From: Serpula lacrymans var. lacrymans S7.9
Taxonomy: Eukaryota > Basidiomycota > Agaricomycetes > Boletales > Serpulaceae
Length of the DNA: 64,000 nt
Reading direction: 5' to 3'
NCBI RefSeq assembly: GCF_000218685.1
Contig: NW_006763298.1
Location: 878,049 to 942,048 of the forward strand
In this document: positions 1 through 11,184 of the stretch, piece after piece
Position numbering within the stretch: the stretch's first letter is position 1
How the letters are laid out: each line of letters opens with the position of its first letter
The notes under the pieces: generated by a model
What the model was told of the DNA's origin: nothing
What the model saw: only the letters and a program-made list of their open reading frames with translations
Database searches by the model: none
Program-made: the position numbers and the translations under genes

Positions 1-559
1 GAGTGTGCCATCAACTGCAACGTTATATTTCAACATGTATGTCAGGAATATTCGAGCATGGACATTGGTCTACTGAATTCGTGCACTTACTATCGCTGTT
101 TTGGCCATACAATCGTAAGCTGCATAGTTTTCCAGAGCAGCTTTCAGGAGTTGCGTCGTGTCAGCGGTCCGAGTCGTTCCCAAGCACTGCCAGAAGCGCA
201 GAACATGTATAACCGTGGGTCCGTGACATTACGTACTGCTCTATGCCAGCCAGCGTATACACTCTACAATGAACTTCATTTTCCAAAAAAAAAAAAAAGA
301 GCGGGAGAATAGTGGTGTAAGTAGAGGGGTATTAAGTTACAGACGATGCAGCTACAATGGTTAAATAGCAGGGGAAGGCAGCATATAGTGGCCACGACCA
401 CGATTATAGCCTCATCTAATAAACGATTGTCCGCAAACAAAAACAACACAGTGCATCAGGCCATCCCTTCAAGCCGTCGCATGCATCACACCGCAAAAAC
501 ATGGCTACAACACTCTGTGGTTGTGATTATGTATCAGCAGTCCGCGGGGGGAAAAAAAA
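1..559. other. intergenic, no supported gene
   Basis: Short open frames occur on both strands, but none has a convincing start, splice signals or recognisable product. A run of about 14 A lies near 285-298. The right part is the 3' flank of the WD40 gene on the minus strand. Confidence 0.5.
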
Positions 560-3500
560 CTACTTCAGGCGGTAATGCATAACGAGCTCAGCAGACTGTC
601 GCCAGAAATACTGTCGCACAGCCGCCAACGTCATGTCCAAGGGTAACACCGAGTTGTTGCACAAGATCTCGTAAGTGTCTTCGGCTTTTGGTCGAGAACT
701 TTTGGGGGAGGGTGAGGGTGAGTCTGGAGAGCGTGGAGCAAAGGGAGAAGGGGGTGTACTGGCAGCAGGGCTCGCTGACGGATGCGCTAGTTTTTCCAGC
801 TTGTCTTGGACCTGAAAATGCATATCAGTACAAAAGCAAATTTTACGGAAAAGTAGTTTTATTTGGAACGAACATGGTGCGTGAGTTTTCGAACCCGCAA
901 AAACCGACTCGCGGTTAGTTTAGATTGCGCACTGGATAGGGGGGGTACGTATTCAGCTTCCATCTGTTTTCCAGCTTCTTGAGTAAACTCACGTATTGAG
1001 TAATTCTGGAAGCTGTTCCCCATCCGGATCATGCTTCGGCCACGGCAACAAAACAAAGCTAACTTTGACAGGTGGAGTCGAAGAAACCTTATTCAAAAGA
1101 AGGTATTCCAAAAGCCACATGGGTATCGTCTCCTCCAACGTATAAACATCTGCCGAAGTGCTTGAAACGTTGCCCCGATAAACCGTTCTCCACCCCGGAT
1201 ACGCCTCATCAGAAATGATAATCGAAATGTCCGGTGGTAGCGAGAGAGTTGGCAGTTCACTTGAGGAAGGGGGCGACAGTGGACCCGCCAACAGGATTTG
1301 TACTGGGGTCTTTTGCGCCTGGTCTGATGTTTCCTGGAGAAAAGAGACAAATAGAGCAATGGCAACGTATAAGAAGCGGCAAAAAAGATGCTCACCTCCG
1401 GGATAGTGGGCGTCTCCAAAGAATCAGCAGAAGCACCTATAGTCGGTGACCCAGGCCCGGATTCTGTATTTGCCCTCCGATGGTTGTTCTTTCCAAAGCT
1501 CTTCAGACGGCCCATAAGCCCACTAGGTGTGCTGGGCGATTGCAAACCCGAAGAGTCACCACCACCTGCTCTCGAAAAGGTGCCAGGACCACCCCAGCCA
1601 GAAAAATCGTCTCCTGCGCTTGATGTCGACGGGCGGCGCGCACGCGAAGAGAAATAATCAGTCTCCCGTGGTGTGCTGCCGGAGGTGGGAGGACCTGTCG
1701 AAGAACTATCTAGGTTTGTGGTCCGGATGGGTCCAGGCATCGGTGTGAGCTCATTACTCAACGGTGTAGGAGACTGAGGGATGGAAGACAACGGTAGTGA
1801 AGCTTTGAGGGAATGAAGTGGTATTCTAGGGGTAAGCAAGGGTGACGGACTGGTGAGTAAGGGGGCAGTAGGAGTCACAGCGGGTATCATCTCGGAGGAC
1901 GACACGACGATGCTAGAAGCGGGGGCAGCTAGCCGTGCGGATCTCTTGGAGGAGGCAGACCCAGGTCTATTGAGTGGGGAGTTTCCATTGAGGTCGATGT
2001 GTATTGGAGTTGATCCCCGATGTATTGTCGCGTAAGGAGATTCATGTCCGTCGCGTTTCTTCCGGGCACGCTGTTCCTCTCGGATGAAGCCAAGGAATAA
2101 ATTTCTCAACACCCACTTGCCAATATTAACTACACCAAAAATTTTCGCAAAAGGGGGTGAAATCATAGATCAAAAAGTACGCACATCTTAGCTCATCACT
2201 GAAGTGACGTTCAGACCCGAATCCAGCTTCATCGGCATATATCTCAGCCTCAAAACATCGCTCACTGATATGAATGGTTAGCACTCCAGTTTTTGTGTCC
2301 ACATTTGACCATGGCGACACCACAGCCTCTCCCTCAATGCGCTCTCTGACAGCCTCCAATGCTTCTCGTGGACTTCGCTCCCTCTCACCCCCACTACTAG
2401 TCCCAGATACACTCCCGCACCGACTTGCGGCCGCGACATCTTCACGCGGAAATCGTCCTAGACAGATCCCTCGCACAATATCCCATACAGCCACTTCCCC
2501 CGATGTATCTACAGTAAGTGCATGTATACGATCATTTAAAATTATAGACCGTACGAGGCCATGATCTCCCGCGATTATATCGTCCGGGATACGGTTGAAA
2601 GGTACAGCATCGGCAGCAAGCTCTCGTTCGTCTAGATCCGTACGTGGTAAACCAGTTTCACTACTGAGATTATCTCCCCGTAAAGTAGCCGCATTCGATT
2701 GAAACGTCGAAACAAATGGTGATTTTCCTCCTGGAACAGAGACTATTGAGGCAGCAGAATATAAAGTTGCGACGTCTGCATCGCGCCCTCGAGGATGAAA
2801 TGCTGTGGGCGAAAAAGGGTCATTGGGAGAGATTAGGCGTACACGACATTCCAATGGGACAGAATCATCGTCCTCCCGGTCTCTCAGACCTGCAATCTCC
2901 TCGTGAGAGCCTTTTCAACTTGAAAGACCGCAGACATACCATGTGACATAGGTGGTGATGACAAACGAACGGGTGAAAGAGGAACTTCAATGCCAGCGGA
3001 TACCCGCCGTCTAGCTCTGGGGGAGATGGAGTCTGCAAGTAAGTCTTCAAACTCGGTGCCATGCATGGTGGACCGACGGTAACGAGTTTGAGGCACTTTC
3101 CAGCGTTTGACGCTGGAGCTTCCGGATGCTGTCCAGAGTAATTGATCGTCCACCGACACGATTTTGTTTACCCCTTCTCCTGTTCCCGTTTCAGTGGATT
3201 CTTGACAAATGACAGTACATGCGCCCTCAGAAACGTCCACACAATCCTCCACATCAACTTTACAAACCAGACCGGATTTGTCGCCTGAGTAGAAGACTTC
3301 CAACGTAGGATGGGTCGAAAAGAGAGACCATACCGAATCCACATGGTAGGTGAAAGTATGTAGACACCGTTGTGAGGCCAGAGACCAGAGTTTGACGGAA
3401 GCATCAGCAGAGCCTGTTAGAAGCTGTGGACACATTTACCACAGAATGCCAGATACGAGTATGAATGACACTCACATATCTTGCATCCTCTGAAATCAGT

Positions 3501-4691
3501 ATAGCTCGAATATTATCGGTGTGACCAACTAATTTTCCCGTCCTTTTGCCTGACCGAGGATCCCATAGTCGAACCACACGCTCTGGAGAGCCAGATGCAA
3601 TGGCATGACCGAAAGGATCGGTAGCAATTGCATACACGGACGATTTTGGGGCAGTCGCGTCGGGCGGGTTCAATGTCATGAGTGGGTCAGGCACACCGGA
3701 AGGCGACGTTGTTCTGCTTAGGTCCCAAAGCTTGATTGTGCGGTCAAATGACCCAGAGGCGATCCAATTCTGCTCACGACTAAATACACTTCAGCACATA
3801 CTGGGGGAGTCGAGAACTGTGCGTGCGAACCAGAGGGTTAGACAGCGAGCGTAGTCTGCATGCAAGCCAATGGTTGAGGGAATAGAAGTTGTTGTGGTAT
3901 GAGGATTCCAGGCCTTGACAGCGCCGTCAGAAGAAGCGGATACGACTGTCCTACGTCAGGCGATTATCCACTAAACGTAGGCATACGTACCAGTCTGATT
4001 GTAGTTGCATAGAATAATATCATTCACCCAGTCGGTATGGGTCTGCGCGCATTGTCGAAACTGAGCAGGCTGATGACAGAAGCTATGACGGATGCTCAAA
4101 AAAACTATACAACAGACACGAGCTTACCCTTACAGTTGGTCGATCTGCGAGACTATCCATTTCCCACTGTGATTCATATGGTATGTCTTCACTCTGGCGA
4201 TGCCTTCGTCTCCGCCCAGAACTTTCTTTGACATCGCCTAGTATGTCGCCATCACTTCTCATTCTCTCCTCATCTTCTATTTCTTCGTCGATGAAATCAT
4301 CTGCCATGCCTGTTAGAGTCTCCCAGCGATTGGCTGGCTTGTGCTGTGCACCGTTGATATGGCGTGGGGGGCGGCGTTTCATGGGAAGGCCCAGGTCCCA
4401 GGACATGACGAGTCCATCCCTGCCTCCCGTGTACAAGATACCTTCTGGGGAGCTGCGACCTGTGAGATGGGTTGAAGTGTCGACGGCAAGAGACATGACA
4501 CCGAGACGATGGCGTGGGTGCCGCGATAGTTTTGGGGAGCGAATTGCAGAGAGATCATGATCTTTGTGGAAGGGAAGAAGAAGAGGGCGAGTACCACGCT
4601 GATGGACGGTGTGAGGAGGGAGTTTGAGGAGAGGTACTGGATCTAATGGAGGAGGTATCACGTATGAGACACGTCGTCTAGAAGGCGCCAT
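560..4691 (-). CDS. WD40-repeat protein of the WDR48/UAF1 (Bun107) family
   Basis: In other eukaryotes WDR48/UAF1 binds and activates USP1/USP12/USP46-type deubiquitinases; S. pombe Bun107 is the fungal counterpart. Seen here: a multi-exon minus-strand gene that starts at MAPSRRR (ATG at 4691) and stops at TAG (560-562). The N-terminal half is a beta-propeller with repeats such as [35 protein letters not shown] and [19 protein letters not shown] long Ser/Pro-rich linker follows (about 1450-2050). The extreme C-terminus reads [20 protein letters not shown], the usual end of the DUF3337 (SUMO-like) region of this family. The combination of N-terminal propeller and DUF3337 tail is what assigns it. 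The low-complexity linker is longer than I would expect in animals. Exon borders inside the propeller were not all resolved. The family call is secure; the partner deubiquitinase is inferred. Confidence 0.88.
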
Positions 4692-5206
4692 ACGATTATT
4701 ATTGAGTGCAAGGGATATAGGTCTACATGCAAATGCAGTGGGGTGACAAAGAGGGTGAGGGCAAGAGTACTGAGGAGTGCACTGAGGTCAGGCTATGGCT
4801 GACTGCGAGGACTCGTGTGTATGCTACTCCGTGTGCCTGACCCGAATGATCACAGAGCATTCACACCCGTGTCTCGGCGAAAACGCGACTAAATACGGCT
4901 TATGTCCGACACCTAATTACTTGAGATCACCACTCCGTCATGTTTGTTATCGACACTATCATCTATCCCTCTCCATCGACATCATCTATCAAGTCTACCC
5001 AGACTCTCTCCACAGCCATCCCACCCATCCCACTCCAAGCCACTCTAAGCCTCGTATGTTTGCGTCCATTGCAGCAACCTAAAACTCTGTTCAATCGCCA
5101 AAGTGTTCTTCGGCAGCGTAGCCTCGTAAACCGGCTTAGAACCAGTCCTCTATCTTGTGTGAACATGAAACAGTCTCCATAAGCAATAAGAGCGTCCACG
5201 CAATCG
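4692..5206. other. intergenic: 5' region of the WD40 gene and 3' region of the OMA1-like gene
   Basis: The two neighbouring genes are on the minus strand. The stretch therefore holds the upstream region of the WD40 gene and the 3' flank of the peptidase gene. C/T-rich runs lie at 4960-5050. No gene is supported. Confidence 0.5.
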
Positions 5207-6935
5207 TCATTGTCGGAAAGAATAGTATTGCGCAGCGCTTATGAATCGATCCACAGAATCTTGCATTCCTCCACAGTCAGAACTCCCAGCTCGAATAGAA
5301 TATCCCTCCGGCAGCAACTCTTGAAGATGCTGAATGGGAGGAAAAGGTAAAAATAAAATGAGTGTCATATAATCAAATTAAAAGTGAAAGTAACCTTAAT
5401 ACGCCTTTCAGCCCCGGGATGAGTGCGTAAAAACTCGGCGCCAGAAGAGCCTCCAGCCATCTTTTCAAATTCGGACAACCGAACATGGACGCTACAGAAA
5501 AGTCAGGCCATTTGAGAGACAGAAATGACAAGAAGCAGAATCACAACTTACTCTACCGCTGCCTTGGGATCATAACATGCTTTTGATGCTAATCGCATAC
5601 CGATAGTGTCAGCTAGATACGTGTCAGCAAATCCAGCTGCAACCTCAAACGAGTCTGTTCGCTTGGATGCACTCACCTTCTGTTTCTTGCGTCCTCGAAT
5701 TTGGTAATTCTAGCAATAAATGTGTGGCCAACTTTCCAACGCCAAAATCTAAACCAGATGCTTGTAATAGAAGAGCGATGAACAGGAGGACTTTCGTGGA
5801 GGAGTAGCGCTCAGAGATATGGCGAGCCACTGAACAAGAAGTTTATACTCAATAAAATGCAACAACACTGCTGAACACATGCAGTTTACCCACCAACGTG
5901 ACCTATTTCTGTAAGAAAATCATGAGCCTACACAATCGGGGATTAAGCAAATCAAGTACATACCATGGCTCAAGACGGCCGCCAATCCCTGTTCATCTTT
6001 ACATATAGGCAATATACCCGTGAATACAACAATATTTCCTGTTCTCGCCAGAATTCAGTTGCTAACCCTCAACTCATGTACGAAAGCAAAACACTCCGTA
6101 CCAACCGTTGCCATTGCATTGATCATCTTGGGATCGTTCACAACGAGTAAATTCCACTCTCTGCCACCGCTCCCAGGCACCAGTTCACTATGACTATCCT
6201 CCCTGAACACATCACCACCCCAAACGTCGCCGTCGGGGCTTTTCGTCGTTATTGGTGCGGGACCGTCGGAACGCAGAGTGCCCAGGTCGGATGATTCAAG
6301 TATATTGATTACCACACGCCGTACGTGACGCGTCAACGGATGGTTGGGAGGGAGCATCTTGTCTCCGAATTCGTCAACGAGTTCTGCGTAGGACGTTTTG
6401 GCAAGCTAGTTTTAGAACGTCCGTTCGAAGACGATAATCAGCAAAAATCGATGGAAACTTGTGGTAGTGGAATATTCACCTCGGCTTCATACTTTGGGTT
6501 GACGTCCATAAACCTCCAGCGACCTGTCTCGGGTACTTTTTCTAAGCTGCAGGTCAAGCAAATGGTTATATGAGAACGTGCACGAGCAAGAGACTGCAAA
6601 ACTCGGTCAGATATCGTAACTCACTGGGCGACATAATACATTACACCACCAGCGACAACGCATGTAGCTACCACTGTCTGTATGTCCCAAGTCTTTAGAT
6701 TGGAGGGCCCTTCAGGACCAGAAGAGAACCTATTATACTGCGCACGTCGAGGTAATGACGTCGAAAGATTGCGCCATTTCTGTGATTGAAGTGTTCGGGG
6801 AGGTGTACCAGACCAGGTAGGTCGAACGAGGGGCTTAGGGGACGAGAGCACAAGTATGCCAGTGTGTTTGGGACATTTCCAGGAGAATGGCCGTAACAGC
6901 GGTCTTATACTTGATGAAGATCTGAGGGAAAACAT
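5207..6935 (-). CDS. oma1: OMA1-type mitochondrial inner-membrane metallopeptidase (M48)
   Basis: OMA1 is a stress-activated zinc endopeptidase of the inner mitochondrial membrane involved in membrane-protein quality control. Seen: an Arg/Ser-rich N-terminus (MFSLRSSSSIRPLLRPF) that fits a mitochondrial presequence, one hydrophobic segment (VVATCVVAGGVMYYVAQ, near residue 90), a loop with WNLLVVNDPKMINAMA, and the zinc motif SHEIGHVVARH. That motif is assembled across two introns: AGC CAT G joins AAATAGGTCACGTTG, which joins TGGCTCGC. The third-ligand region EADTIGMRLASKACYD and the tail RTHPGAERR are also typical of the family. The first ATG in frame is at 6935; the open frame extends slightly upstream only through a TTG. 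The stop is TGA at 5207-5209. The upstream neighbour on this strand is intergenic, so transcription is probably independent. Confidence 0.9.
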
Positions 6936-7429
6936 AGATATGCTGGCTCTAGATAACTTCGCCAGACACAACAGCGTATGAGCTCTGTATTAGAATTTGA
7001 AGTAGTCCCAGCCAAGGTCGGAGCAGCCATTGGGCCAGGTCATCGAAGTGGCCGAGAGTCAGTCGGTCATCTGAGTTTGAAATGTTCACTGCTTTCTGTT
7101 TTCATGATACGCTATCGTCGGTTTCATCCTCGACCAAGTGCACAAGCATCTTCTGATTCTTTTGCCTTCTCTTCGGATCTCAACAATTTCATTGTTATGC
7201 TTTGGAAGCTTATTTGAAGCAAACGGGAATTTTTTCCAGTACATTCGGGGCTTAATAATGCAGGGTAATCCAAGGCTTCAAGCTTCGCAACTTCGGGCCT
7301 TCGGATTCACCGCTATTGCTAAAGCATCAGGTGTTGTTTTTCGTCCAACTTGCTGGCCTATCTGGATGTGAAGTCCGGCATTAGGAGGCAAGCAAAAATC
7401 GCTCAGAGCTAGTCATACCTTGGTTCATA
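6936..7429. other. intergenic, OMA1 promoter side
   Basis: No coding signal is seen. The start of this stretch is the 5' flank of the OMA1-like gene; the end borders a short inverted-repeat element. Confidence 0.5.
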
Positions 7430-7523
7430 CAGTAAGTAACAGTCTTTGCACAATACTTCTCTCCAGTGGCAGGAGGGGTTGAGTGGTCAAAATTGACCAT
7501 TATATACCTCCTGTCACTTACTG
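7430..7523. mobile_element. 94-bp MITE-like element with TA duplication
   Basis: The ends are CAGTAAGTAACAG (7430-7442) and CTGTCACTTACTG (7511-7523), inverted repeats matching at 12 of 13 positions. They are directly flanked by TA on both sides (7428-7429 and 7524-7525), as expected of a Tc1/mariner-type target duplication. Inside, AGTGGCAGGAGG (7474-7485) can pair with CCTCCTGTCACT (7507-7518), and the centre contains TGGTCAA-AA-TTGACCA. The whole element can fold as nested hairpins. No coding capacity. It was not found a second time in this window, so element status rests on structure alone. Confidence 0.5.
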
Positions 7524-7794
7524 TATATGGAACTGTATGATTCTCTTGCTAATGGGCGCATCATTACATCCACTGTGTGGGAGAAACGCGAGGCCGAAAG
7601 TTCGGTCTTTTGACTCATCAACCTGGTCCCTTTGGCACTCTAATTCAAAACAATGAACTGCCGCTTTACAGTTACAGTAAACGGCAAATCCTGAAACTTC
7701 TGTGACGTAGCCTTCTCGACGCCACGACTGTTACACCTGTCCTATTGCAAAGCATGACGATAAGATAACCGATGTGTTCTTTCTGATCTCGACG

Positions 7795-7872
7795 TCGGAT
7801 ATGGTGTAACGGCTAACATTGCCGCCTCTCATGAGATCGCGGCAGCTCGGGGTTCGATTCCCCGTATCCGAA
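7795..7872 (+). tRNA. tRNA-Glu(CTC) with a 6-nt intron
   Basis: The cloverleaf can be drawn by hand. The acceptor TCGGATA pairs with TATCCGA, the D arm contains AACGGCTA, the anticodon stem is GCCGC/GCGGC, and the T arm is CGGGG-TTCGATT-CCCCG. The anticodon loop is 13 nt. Removing TGAGAT after position 37 leaves a normal 7-nt loop with anticodon CTC. The intron GAG can pair with the anticodon, as is common in intron-bearing tRNA genes. The discriminator is A at 7872, followed by a T run (terminator) at 7874-7879. An identical copy lies at 10805-10882 on the other strand. Confidence 0.9.
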
Positions 7873-8385
7873 GTTTTTTGGAAGGTGACCCTTATCAAGG
7901 TCAAGGTCAGTAGTAAGTCGACAATAGCACAACTTAACATCTGTCCTTATGTACAGATCTGACGATAGATCCTTTTTATGCGCGCTGGTTTGTCAAAGCA
8001 GTTTGACATAGCCTATCTCGTTTGCCGTGACAGGTTTACTATCACCTCGGATCGTTCGACTGGTGTGGCCGCCGTGAGCTACTGATTGTTTTCGATACCT
8101 GGACAAAGAATTAGACACTAGCTGTTTTCAGACTCGGTTCAGTGAGTTCTTTATCTGAGAGCGCTCATACTTTTTATGCTTACTACTGAGTACCTTCACA
8201 GGGGACGGCCTTTTTGATGCGATAGACTCGGTCGCCGTGGACGTCTTCTCCCGTTACGCGAGGGCGAAACTCTCATGTCGGGCCATGCATGCGATTATGA
8301 CATACATAAACCTTCAGGGTCAATATGTGAATTCCAGTTATCTTAGCCTCCTTCATCTTTCGCTCTTTGTTCTTTGTGAGCGATA

Positions 8386-10593
8386 ATGCAGTCTCGCAAT
8401 AGCCATGGGCAGTCTCGCAACAGCCATGGGCAATCTCGCAACAGTCATGGGGCGGTCGTCGAAGATTTTTATGCCAACGACGAAATCGAATTAACCAGCC
8501 CCACTAGTCTCGCTTTTCAGCCTCACGCTGTTTTACCCGCAGAGACTTCACGAAAAGGTATGTCTATGGCAATTCATCAACAAAATGGATATCCAGCTGA
8601 TCAAAGAAAAAGTCCAAATAGCGCCGTTCTCGCATGGCTGTAAGTATGCGTTCTACTCAGTGATGACTGCCCAGTACTAACTTCTCCTTAACCCACAGTT
8701 TTCTCTCCAGAACTGGCTCAGCTGAGAAAGCAATACCTGAAGGTCGTCGTGCCCGCCATCGTGCTCGTGCTATTGCTGATGTGGACATGTCTACCTCTGT
8801 AAGTCCGTTTGCGCGCACGTCCATCTCCATCTAAGTTCTAATCTTGCTTCAGCTACTGGGGAGCCGTGGCGGATCCAGAAGATCTTACGAGTAACCTGAG
8901 TGCATGGTTTATCAACCGTGATGGCTCACAATTAGGAAACGACCTCTGGAATGAAATTAACAACGAAAACGGTACTGGCCCTCGGTTAAAGTGGTCGCTC
9001 ATCGATGCTCAGGTAGCAGGAACTGATGAAGACGTTGCCAACGCAGTAGTTGACACAAAAGCCTGGGTAGCTTTAGTGGGTAAGGATCTATCTTATTGGG
9101 TGGGGTTCTTGAGCCTGGTCTGACATGGAACAACTTTTGCAGTTGAGAGCGGGGCAACTCAGTCGTTAGCTCTCGCGCGTGAGACCGGTAACAGTACGTA
9201 TGATCCGACGTCAGCCATTACTGTGTACTATGCACAGGTAAGCTTTCACCTGTGTTTTTGTCTGACTCTGAAACAAGGCGCTAACCGTTTCAAAGGCTAG
9301 GCACGAAGTAGCCACCGGCAGCTATTTGATGCCAGCAGTCACCACATTGCTCCAGACTACTACCACAGCATGGGCTACATCTTCCGCCCAACAGTACCTG
9401 GCCCTCACATACGGAGGTGGCCAAGTTAACGCCACTGCACTGCAACTACTGGCCCAGGCTCCACAAACGATATCTCCAGGAGTAAGCTGGACGGTTAATA
9501 ATCTTCGTCCTTTCAAGTGAGTCCAAGTCTCACATAATTCCTGCGGCATTAGATAACGAACGTTATGTTCCAGCGCACCGCTTGCTACCGCTGTCATTAC
9601 AGTTGGGCAAATTTATCTGTCCGTGTTTACGTGAGTTATTTATATTCCTCATACTAGCTTTTCTGTGCTGATTGTCTGTCCATTCAAGTTTCATCACGGT
9701 AAGGAAGCTACATAGATAATCTAAACTGATGAGATGCTGAACTATGACAAAGGCTATGGCGCATGCAGCCGCCAGAGTTCCAATACAACGTCATCTTCGT
9801 TTCTCGTCCATCCTTGCAATACGTCTTATCGTTCCTTTGGTTGCCTATATTCCCATGAGTATCACATACACCCTAGTCAGCTTGGCATTCCATTTACCTT
9901 TCGGCGCTAAGTTTGTCCCCCCTGGTTTTCCCCTTGTATCGAAAAACGCTGATGACATTCTAGGTATAATCCTACTGCAGGATTTTTCCTCTTTGCTGTC
10001 TTTGTGTACTTGGACATGGCCGCAATCGGTCTGGCTTTGGAAGCTATGATCACATTACTTACTCCAAAGTTTATCCCATTCTTTATGATGTTTATGGTAC
10101 GTTCTTATTTCACCTTTATCGGCGCTCACTTTTATATTTCGTTTGGTAGGTTGTTGCCAACATCGCTTGTGTATCCCTCCCGGACGACCTTCAAAATGTA
10201 CTCTACCGCTACGGTACAGGTTTCCCCATGTAGTACGTCGATCTTTTTATTTGCGTTTTTTGGACTATGCTCATCATTGCTCATTGCCGAACAGCAACGT
10301 GTAAGTGCAGTGTTTGTTGTACCATTCTATGAACAGTATTCACGAGACCCTATAGATCGCTAGCCATGCGCACCATCGTGTTCAACACCTATTCCTTGCT
10401 CGCTCGTAACGCAGGTATCCTCCTTGGGTGGGCGTTGCTCTCGTGTTGCACACTTGTCCTCTTCACATGGCAAGGGAGGCGGTCTGAAATGAATGCGGCT
10501 AAGAGGGAAAGCGCAGAGAGACGAGTATCCAATCTGCAGTTTGACAACCTACAGGAAGACAAGGATGGGATGCAGATCGATAAAAAACCTTGA
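8386..10593 (+). CDS. SNG1-family (DUF3533) polytopic membrane protein
   Basis: SNG1 of yeast is a plasma-membrane protein linked to nitrosoguanidine resistance; relatives share the DUF3533/YhgE-Pip-like architecture. Seen: a cytosolic N-terminus beginning with three copies of QSRNSHG, a first membrane segment (VVVPAIVLVLLLMW) running into LPLYWGAVADPEDL, a large non-cytosolic domain (INRDGSQLGNDLWNEINNEN; AWVALVV), and then several membrane segments in the C-terminal half: LIVPLVAYIPMSITYTLVSL, FFLFAVFVYLDMAAIGLAL and LLGWALLSCCTLVLF. It ends in a charged tail, IDKKP. This order matches the family. The start is the ATG at 8386 with the repeat directly after it; the stop is TGA at 10591-10593. 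There are numerous 50-60 nt introns. Two tRNA-Glu genes flank it on opposite strands. The transported substrate is unknown. Confidence 0.8.
8389..8451 (+). repeat. three 21-nt tandem repeats coding QSRNSHG
   Basis: Three adjacent 21-nt units start at codon 2 of the SNG1-like gene. Each codes Gln-Ser-Arg-Asn-Ser-His-Gly. The DNA units differ only at three or four silent positions, which suggests fairly recent expansion with purifying selection on the peptide. Confidence 0.9.
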
Positions 10594-10804
10594 TAATATC
10601 AAAGTGACGACTGAGAATTCTCTGCTTGCAATTACAGGGACAAGATAAAGAGTAAGGTGATTACTTCGTTTGATGACGGAGGCCTGTATACACTTAATAG
10701 TCAGTATATAATATATAGAAGTACTTATTGCAAGTCGGTCAGCGTCGATTTCAGAATGAGTACCGTCTGGAACAAAAATGTAAAAGACTCAGAAAACAAA
10801 AACT

Positions 10805-10882
10805 TTCGGATACGGGGAATCGAACCCCGAGCTGCCGCGATCTCATGAGAGGCGGCAATGTTAGCCGTTACACCATATCCGA
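10805..10882 (-). tRNA. tRNA-Glu(CTC) with a 6-nt intron, second copy
   Basis: Identical over the tRNA body to the copy at 7795-7872, including the TGAGAT intron in the anticodon loop. It is on the opposite strand. The 3' flank begins with a short T-rich stretch, as in the first copy. The 5' flanks show no obvious similarity, so only the tRNA gene itself is shared. Confidence 0.9.
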
Positions 10883-11184
10883 GATATAGTAACATTATCT
10901 GATAGAAAATATATAGTAGATAGGAGTGCAAAGTAATATCGGTTTTGTCAAGGTTTTGTTTTGTTTTGTGGGGCACAGTGTCGCAATTGGTTCTTATTCT
11001 TATTCCTATTGTTGTTGTTAGTGTCAGTGTTAGTCCGCCTCATATAACAGGGTTATGGTGATGTGACTTTTTTTTTATTCTTCTTATAGTCGCCTCATTT
11101 AATATCGAACTCGACATAAGCAACCGGCATTTCACTAATATTTCAACAAGAAAATTTCTATATACACATAATATCCAACACCCT
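10883..11184. other. intergenic, 3' flank of the amylase
   Basis: AT-rich sequence with T-rich and GTT-rich runs near 10940-11080. No gene is seen. Confidence 0.5.

Noticed and set aside
285..298. A-run as the tail of a retroposed element
   Set aside because: No target duplication or upstream retro-sequence is visible; a simple homopolymer is sufficient.
1093..2166. Single 357-codon minus frame as an independent gene
   Set aside because: It mixes real linker coding of the WD40 protein with read-through of introns; the real protein changes frame at splice sites on both sides.
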